The translations under genes and the position numbers were made by a program. DNA of 8,975 bases, taken from contig MNDB01000085.1 of assembly GCA_001914705.1 (NCBI GenBank), forward strand, positions 1-8,975, given 5' to 3'. Positions 5,845 to 8,975 of the stretch are shown here, one piece after another. The notes below the pieces were generated by a model. The model made no database searches and was not told the DNA's origin. It saw only the letters and a program-made list of their open reading frames with translations. The stretch is from Actinobacteria bacterium 13_2_20CM_68_14 (lineage in GTDB: Bacteria > Actinomycetota > Thermoleophilia > Gaiellales > Gaiellaceae). Within the stretch, counting starts at the first letter, position 1. Each line of letters starts with the position of its first letter.

Positions 5845-6431
5845 GAGCGGGTGCTGTTCCTCAACACGAGGTCGTCCACGAGCTCATATGTGCCAACCGG
5901 GCGCGTCGGCTTCGGGTTGACCGGGAAATCGACGTGCAGCCTGGCGAGGCTCGTGGCCGACTGCGCCGTGTAGTTGAAGACGCAGAGGGCGCCGCTGCAG
6001 ACGGTCGCCGTCGAAGTCGGAGTCAAGAAGTCCGCCCACTTGACGCCGCCGGTGCAGGTCGAGCCGTTGACGCGGTAGAGGGCGTAGCGGTTCGTCGAGA
6101 CGCTCCGCGTGCACCAGGTGACCGAGACGCTGCCGGAGTAGGTCTTGCAGTAGGTCGGGAGCGTGAGCGTGATCGAGGAGGTGGCCGTCGCCGCTGGGGT
6201 GGCCGACGATGAGCAGTGGATTTCGCGGCGCAGCTTGTCCAGCGCGAGCCGCGTCGCCTGCTGCGCCTGGAATCGGTTGTTCATGTCGGAGTCGGCATTC
6301 GTGGCGCTCGCTAAGACTGTGGTCAGGCCGCCCATCACCACGCCGAGGATCCCGAGGACGGTCAGCATCTCGACCAGCGTGTAACCCCCCTGCGCGCCGA
6401 GGCGGCGGCGCATGCGGGCAACGAGCGTCAC
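5841..6431 (-). CDS. PilW-like minor prepilin (type IV N-terminal methylation motif)
   Basis: This 196-residue protein starts from GTG at 6431-6429, which overlaps the TGA of the preceding gene as GTGA. The ATG at 6413 is an alternative. The open frame extends to 6563 but that part overlaps the PASTA gene and reads as shadow. The leader is 16 residues and rich in Arg, ending GAQGG, followed by YTLVEMLTVLGILGVVMGGL. This is a class III prepilin signal with cleavage predicted between G16 and Y17 and Glu at mature position 5. Tyr rather than Phe or Met at mature position 1 is uncommon. The remaining region has several cysteines and a helix DKLRREIHC typical of PilW/PilJ-like minor pilins. It should be a PilD substrate and act with the PilX-like protein encoded immediately downstream (4-bp overlap) in pilus priming. 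Confidence 0.85.
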   Translation of the reverse strand: MTLVARMRRRLGAQGGYTLVEMLTVLGILGVVMGGLTTVLASATNADSDMNNRFQAQQATRLALDKLRREIHCSSSATPAATATSSITLTLPTYCKTYSGSVSVTWCTRSVSTNRYALYRVNGSTCTGGVKWADFLTPTSTATVCSGALCVFNYTAQSATSLARLHVDFPVNPKPTRPVGTYELVDDLVLRNSTRS

Positions 6432-7309
6432 TTCGCCTTGGCCTCCACGCCTGCCAGGACCGCCCGCGCGACCGACTCGCTCCGGCGGCCGATGCCCCAC
6501 TGGGATTCGACGCGTCGGTCGACGGTGATCAGGAGACGCAGGGCAGCAGCTCCGTGCCACCAACCGAACCTCGCGCCGGTGACGATCCAGGCATGCTGGT
6601 ACAGCCAGTAGCGCTGGTTCGCAGCCGTCGGGCGGCGGGACGGAGTCAGCCAGGCACTCAGGCGCTGCGCCCGGGTCGTGAGCGGGATCTCGTCCCGCGG
6701 CTCCTTAGGGGCGCCTTGAACGACGAAGGCCGGCGGACGTGACCGCGTGGCCGCGAGCTTGGGCTTGGCGGCAGTCCGCTTCGGGTTCGCGACGGCCCGG
6801 CGGGCGTGCTTGAGAGCAGTCTTCGCGGCTGGCTTCGGGCGCGCTATCTTCTCCTTGCCGGCGACAGGCTTTTGTACCGCCGCGCTCGACCGCTTCGGAA
6901 GCAAGATCGACGTTCCCGCGTAGGGCGACGTGTTCTGGGCCGTCCCGTTCTGCGGATACGTGCCACGGCGCAGCGTCAGCTTCAGCGTCGGTGCGCCTGT
7001 GTCCACGACCCGCGTTCCCGGCGCGGGCTGCTGGGTCGAGACAACGTTTGTCGCGTAGCCATGCACGGAACCACTGACTCGCCAGCCGAAGCCGCCGTCC
7101 TCGAGAATCCCCTTCGCGAAGACGAACGCCTGGCCGCGGATGTCCGGAACAATGAGAGTTGGGCGCGGGGTTGCAACCGGCGTCGTCGGGACCTTCGCGG
7201 GGGTGGTGAGCTTCTCGCCGGCCGCATAGGTGAGCGTCGCGGTTGCGAGCAGCCAAACAAGGCCGATCACGGCCATGCGTGGAACGATCGCAGCGAAACG
7301 AGCCGCCAT
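6428..7309 (-). CDS. Membrane protein with one PASTA domain, basic linker and Trp-rich C-terminal domain
   Basis: This is a 293-residue protein. Residues about 12-30 form a signal anchor (AVIGLVWLLATATLTYA). A single PASTA domain covers about 51-115, with VPDIRGQAFVFAKGIL, VVSTQQPAPGTRV and a closing LKLTLRRG strand. PASTA domains generally bind peptidoglycan fragments or help place wall enzymes. Residues about 138-195 are a very basic Ala/Pro/Lys/Arg linker resembling histone H1 tails. The last 80 residues contain many aromatics (W220, W235, W241, W250, W251, W271) and are unrecognised. It lies 39 bp downstream of the wall hydrolase and overlaps the PilW-like gene. The ATG at 7309 has AGAAGG only one base upstream, so the start is uncertain. 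Met12 (7276) is an alternative. Confidence 0.8.
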   Translation of the reverse strand: MAARFAAIVPRMAVIGLVWLLATATLTYAAGEKLTTPAKVPTTPVATPRPTLIVPDIRGQAFVFAKGILEDGGFGWRVSGSVHGYATNVVSTQQPAPGTRVVDTGAPTLKLTLRRGTYPQNGTAQNTSPYAGTSILLPKRSSAAVQKPVAGKEKIARPKPAAKTALKHARRAVANPKRTAAKPKLAATRSRPPAFVVQGAPKEPRDEIPLTTRAQRLSAWLTPSRRPTAANQRYWLYQHAWIVTGARFGWWHGAAALRLLITVDRRVESQWGIGRRSESVARAVLAGVEAKAK

Positions 7310-7348
7310 ACCTTCTGCGTCGGCCGAAGAGGGCTCCGAGCTATCCCC

Positions 7349-8776
7349 CTACCGGGTGAATCGAATCACGCCGGCCGAACCCGAATCTTGGCTCGAAACC
7401 TCGGCGAAGACTGAGGCGCCGCCGCCCGCCGCCGCGCTGGGCTGCGGAGTCGGCGCGTCCTGCCAGCGGAAAGCAGTGCCCGCAAACCGTTGGAACCAGG
7501 GCTCCAGCTGGGGGTAGTGCGTCGACGGATCGAGCTGGAGATGGAGATGCGGACCGGTCGCGTCGCCTGTACTCCCGACGAGACCAACGGGCTGACCCGC
7601 GCTCAGGACAGCTCCCTGGACAACCTGTGGGTCGAGGTACGAAAGGTGGCAGTACGTCCATTCCTGGCCGTCGCTCGCCCGGAGCATCAGTCCGATCCCG
7701 CAGTTCGGATCCGGCTGGGCCCACGACTTGAGCACGACGCTGTCTGCAAGCGCGTAGAGCGGGGAGCCCTCCGGCGCCGCGATGTCGGCGGCCGGGTAGT
7801 CGTGGTGGTGGTGCGAGACGGAGACGACCGAGGGGCCGCCACCGACCGGGAAGACATAGCCGGAGTCGTTCGTGACGGGCGAGGCGAACAACGCACCCGC
7901 GGTGGGCGCCGTCGTCGTGCTCTGCGCCTGGGTGCGTGCCTGCGTGAGCGCGTCGGCCGCCTGACGGAGCTTGGCGCGAAGCAGGGCTACCCGAGCCGCG
8001 GCCGCGTGCTCGCGAACGCCGACGAGCGTCGCGGTCTTCTGGAGATCGAGCTGCTTGGACAGAAGCTGCGCGCCCTCCGCCCTAGCCTGCCAGCGGCTTT
8101 CCTGCTTCGCGAGCGCCCGCTGATCGCGCAACGCTGCGAGCAGCTGGCGGTTCGCCTCCGCCACCTCCTTGCGAGCGCCGTCGAGCGAGACCTGAAGCCG
8201 GTCGAGCTTGAAGGTCGTATCGAGCCCGCCGCTGCCGAATGTGTGGGCGAGCTGCAGGACCTCGTCGACGTACCACTGGGCGTGGTTGTAGGCGAACACT
8301 CCGCGCGAGATGTCCTGCGTCCCGCCTGCGGCCGAGAGGTAGCGCGCGGCCGCGTAGATCGCGTCCTCCGGATTCCAGGGATCCGCGACGCCGTCGCCGT
8401 TCGCATCGAGCCCCCAGCGTTCCCAGGTGCTAGGCATGAACTGCATCCAGCCGACCGCCCCGGCCGAGCTCGGGCCCATGTTGCGGCCGAAGTTCGACTC
8501 GACCTTGTTGATCGAGGCGAGTACCTCCCATGGAATCCCGTAAGCCGAGCCGGCGCCCTGCCAGAGCGCCACCAGCTGCTGGAAGTTCAGTGACTGCGGG
8601 GCCCCGGGCGGCGTCGAGATCGGCGTCGGAGTGCTGATCTGACCCGGCTGGTTGGGCACGGAGGCGCTGGGCAGGCTGGCCGGCACCGAAGGAAGCAGCC
8701 GAAACGTGTCGGCGCTCGCCGTACCCCCCACGCTCGCCAGCGCGAGCGCGAGCCCCACGAGGACGCGCTTCATCAC
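7349..8776 (-). CDS. Secreted bifunctional wall hydrolase: lytic transglycosylase plus M23 peptidase
   Basis: This is a 475-residue protein. A signal peptide ends near TASA (residue 22). Residues about 64-180 are a MltB/SLT-type transglycosylase: catalytic Glu E93 in INKVESNFG, GAVGWMQFMPSTWERWG, and a calcium-loop pattern D124-x-N126-x-D128-G-x2-D132 as in Slt35. Residues about 190-285 are charged and Ala/Leu/Gln-rich, likely coiled coil. Residues about 305-420 are an M23/LytM metallopeptidase: a histidine run (322-325) and D331 in YPAADIAAPEGSPLYA, YCHLSY with H377, and TGPHLHLQL with H410 and H412. H-to-D spacing is longer than the usual HxxxD. It could cut both glycan strands and peptide crosslinks. 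Its ATG shares one base with the upstream stop (TGATG). Likely role: making passage for the pilus through peptidoglycan, inferred from context. Confidence 0.9.
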   Translation of the reverse strand: MMKRVLVGLALALASVGGTASADTFRLLPSVPASLPSASVPNQPGQISTPTPISTPPGAPQSLNFQQLVALWQGAGSAYGIPWEVLASINKVESNFGRNMGPSSAGAVGWMQFMPSTWERWGLDANGDGVADPWNPEDAIYAAARYLSAAGGTQDISRGVFAYNHAQWYVDEVLQLAHTFGSGGLDTTFKLDRLQVSLDGARKEVAEANRQLLAALRDQRALAKQESRWQARAEGAQLLSKQLDLQKTATLVGVREHAAAARVALLRAKLRQAADALTQARTQAQSTTTAPTAGALFASPVTNDSGYVFPVGGGPSVVSVSHHHHDYPAADIAAPEGSPLYALADSVVLKSWAQPDPNCGIGLMLRASDGQEWTYCHLSYLDPQVVQGAVLSAGQPVGLVGSTGDATGPHLHLQLDPSTHYPQLEPWFQRFAGTAFRWQDAPTPQPSAAAGGGASVFAEVSSQDSGSAGVIRFTR

Positions 8777-8975
8777 TCCGCCCGCGCGACCCGCAGGCTC
8801 GGCATCTCCGGTTCCTCGTCCGGGGGTGCGGACTGCGGCAGCTCGTCTTGCTCCGTGACCCCTGCGGCCTGGCGCTTGAGCGCATGCTCGAGCGCGACCA
8901 TGAAGTCGTGCTGGCTCGTGGCGGCGTTCGCCGCGGTCTCGCGATCGATGTCGCCGGCGACGACGAGGTCGATCA
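8776..8975 (-). CDS. C-terminus of a probable PilT-type twitching ATPase (5' end outside window)
   Basis: There are 66 full codons ending in TGA at 8778-8776, whose last base is the first base of the hydrolase start codon. The visible residues begin IDLVVAGDIDRETAANAA, then HDFMVALEHALKRQ, followed by an acidic, proline-rich tail ending LRVARAE. The pattern of a short helix, G-x-I/D, an E-x-A helix and a final D/E-F-x3-L-x-x-AL helix is typical of the C-terminal end of PilT-family retraction ATPases, and the position in a pil operon agrees. All catalytic motifs lie outside the window, so another ATPase or response-regulator tail cannot be excluded. That a real gene continues here is much surer than its identity. 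Confidence 0.55.

Noticed and set aside
4549..5973. Long plus-strand open frame opposite the PilX-like and PilW-like genes
   Set aside because: It spans two well-supported minus-strand genes and has shadow composition and no start context.
6432..6563. N-terminal extension of the PilW-like protein to an ATG at 6563
   Set aside because: It overlaps the end of the PASTA gene, reads as Arg/Pro-rich shadow and would put an impossibly long leader before the prepilin cleavage site.
8430..8885. Alternative minus-strand frame across the start of the hydrolase
   Set aside because: It overlaps both the hydrolase signal peptide and the upstream gene tail, has shadow composition and no recognisable domain.
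1..8975. CRISPR array, tRNA, rRNA, insertion sequence or phage genes
   Set aside because: No spaced direct repeats, cloverleaf, transposase motif or integrase was seen.

Overview
This is a GC-rich window (by eye about 65% GC) from a bacterium that is probably an actinomycete. The codon use, GTG starts, four-base stop/start overlaps and protein style suggest the Thermoleophilia/Gaiellales side of Actinomycetota, but that placement is inference. Almost every recognisable gene belongs to a type IV pilus (T4P) locus.

Left part, plus strand (1-1045): the 3' end of a pilin-like gene closed by a textbook intrinsic terminator, then a two-gene unit encoding a membrane-anchored protein with a probable thioredoxin-like fold and a small 89-residue protein coupled to it by a GTGA overlap. 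At 1046-1248 is the gap between convergent genes. It holds two near-identical 15-bp palindromes exactly 84 bp apart plus GC-rich hairpins.

Middle, minus strand (1249-3864): the assembly ATPase PilB and, upstream of it, the prepilin peptidase PilD, each with its own promoter. At 3865-4065 is a non-coding gap with the pilD promoter and a long rod-like inverted repeat (3928-4039).

Right part, minus strand (4066-8975): a tightly packed operon, read from right to left. It comprises the C-terminus of a probable PilT-type ATPase, a secreted cell-wall hydrolase carrying both a lytic transglycosylase and an M23 peptidase domain, a PASTA-domain membrane protein, a PilW-like minor prepilin and a PilX-like protein. 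Most junctions overlap by 1-4 bp. The logic appears to be building a pilus through a thick peptidoglycan wall: PilD processes prepilins, PilB extends, PilT retracts, PilW/PilX-like minor pilins prime or cap the fibre, and the hydrolase and PASTA proteins may open or recognise the wall. PilC and PilM/N/O are not in the window.

The most notable result is regulatory. The thioredoxin-like gene, pilD and pilB each have an upstream TCA(A/G)-N16-GCCGATA(G/C) element, which matches sigma-28 (FliA/WhiG) promoter architecture with identical spacing. In two of the three the start codon lies exactly 7 nt after the -10 box, predicting leaderless mRNAs. Second are the 112-nt rod-like inverted repeat, whose wobble pattern favours a plus-strand RNA, and the paired palindromes.
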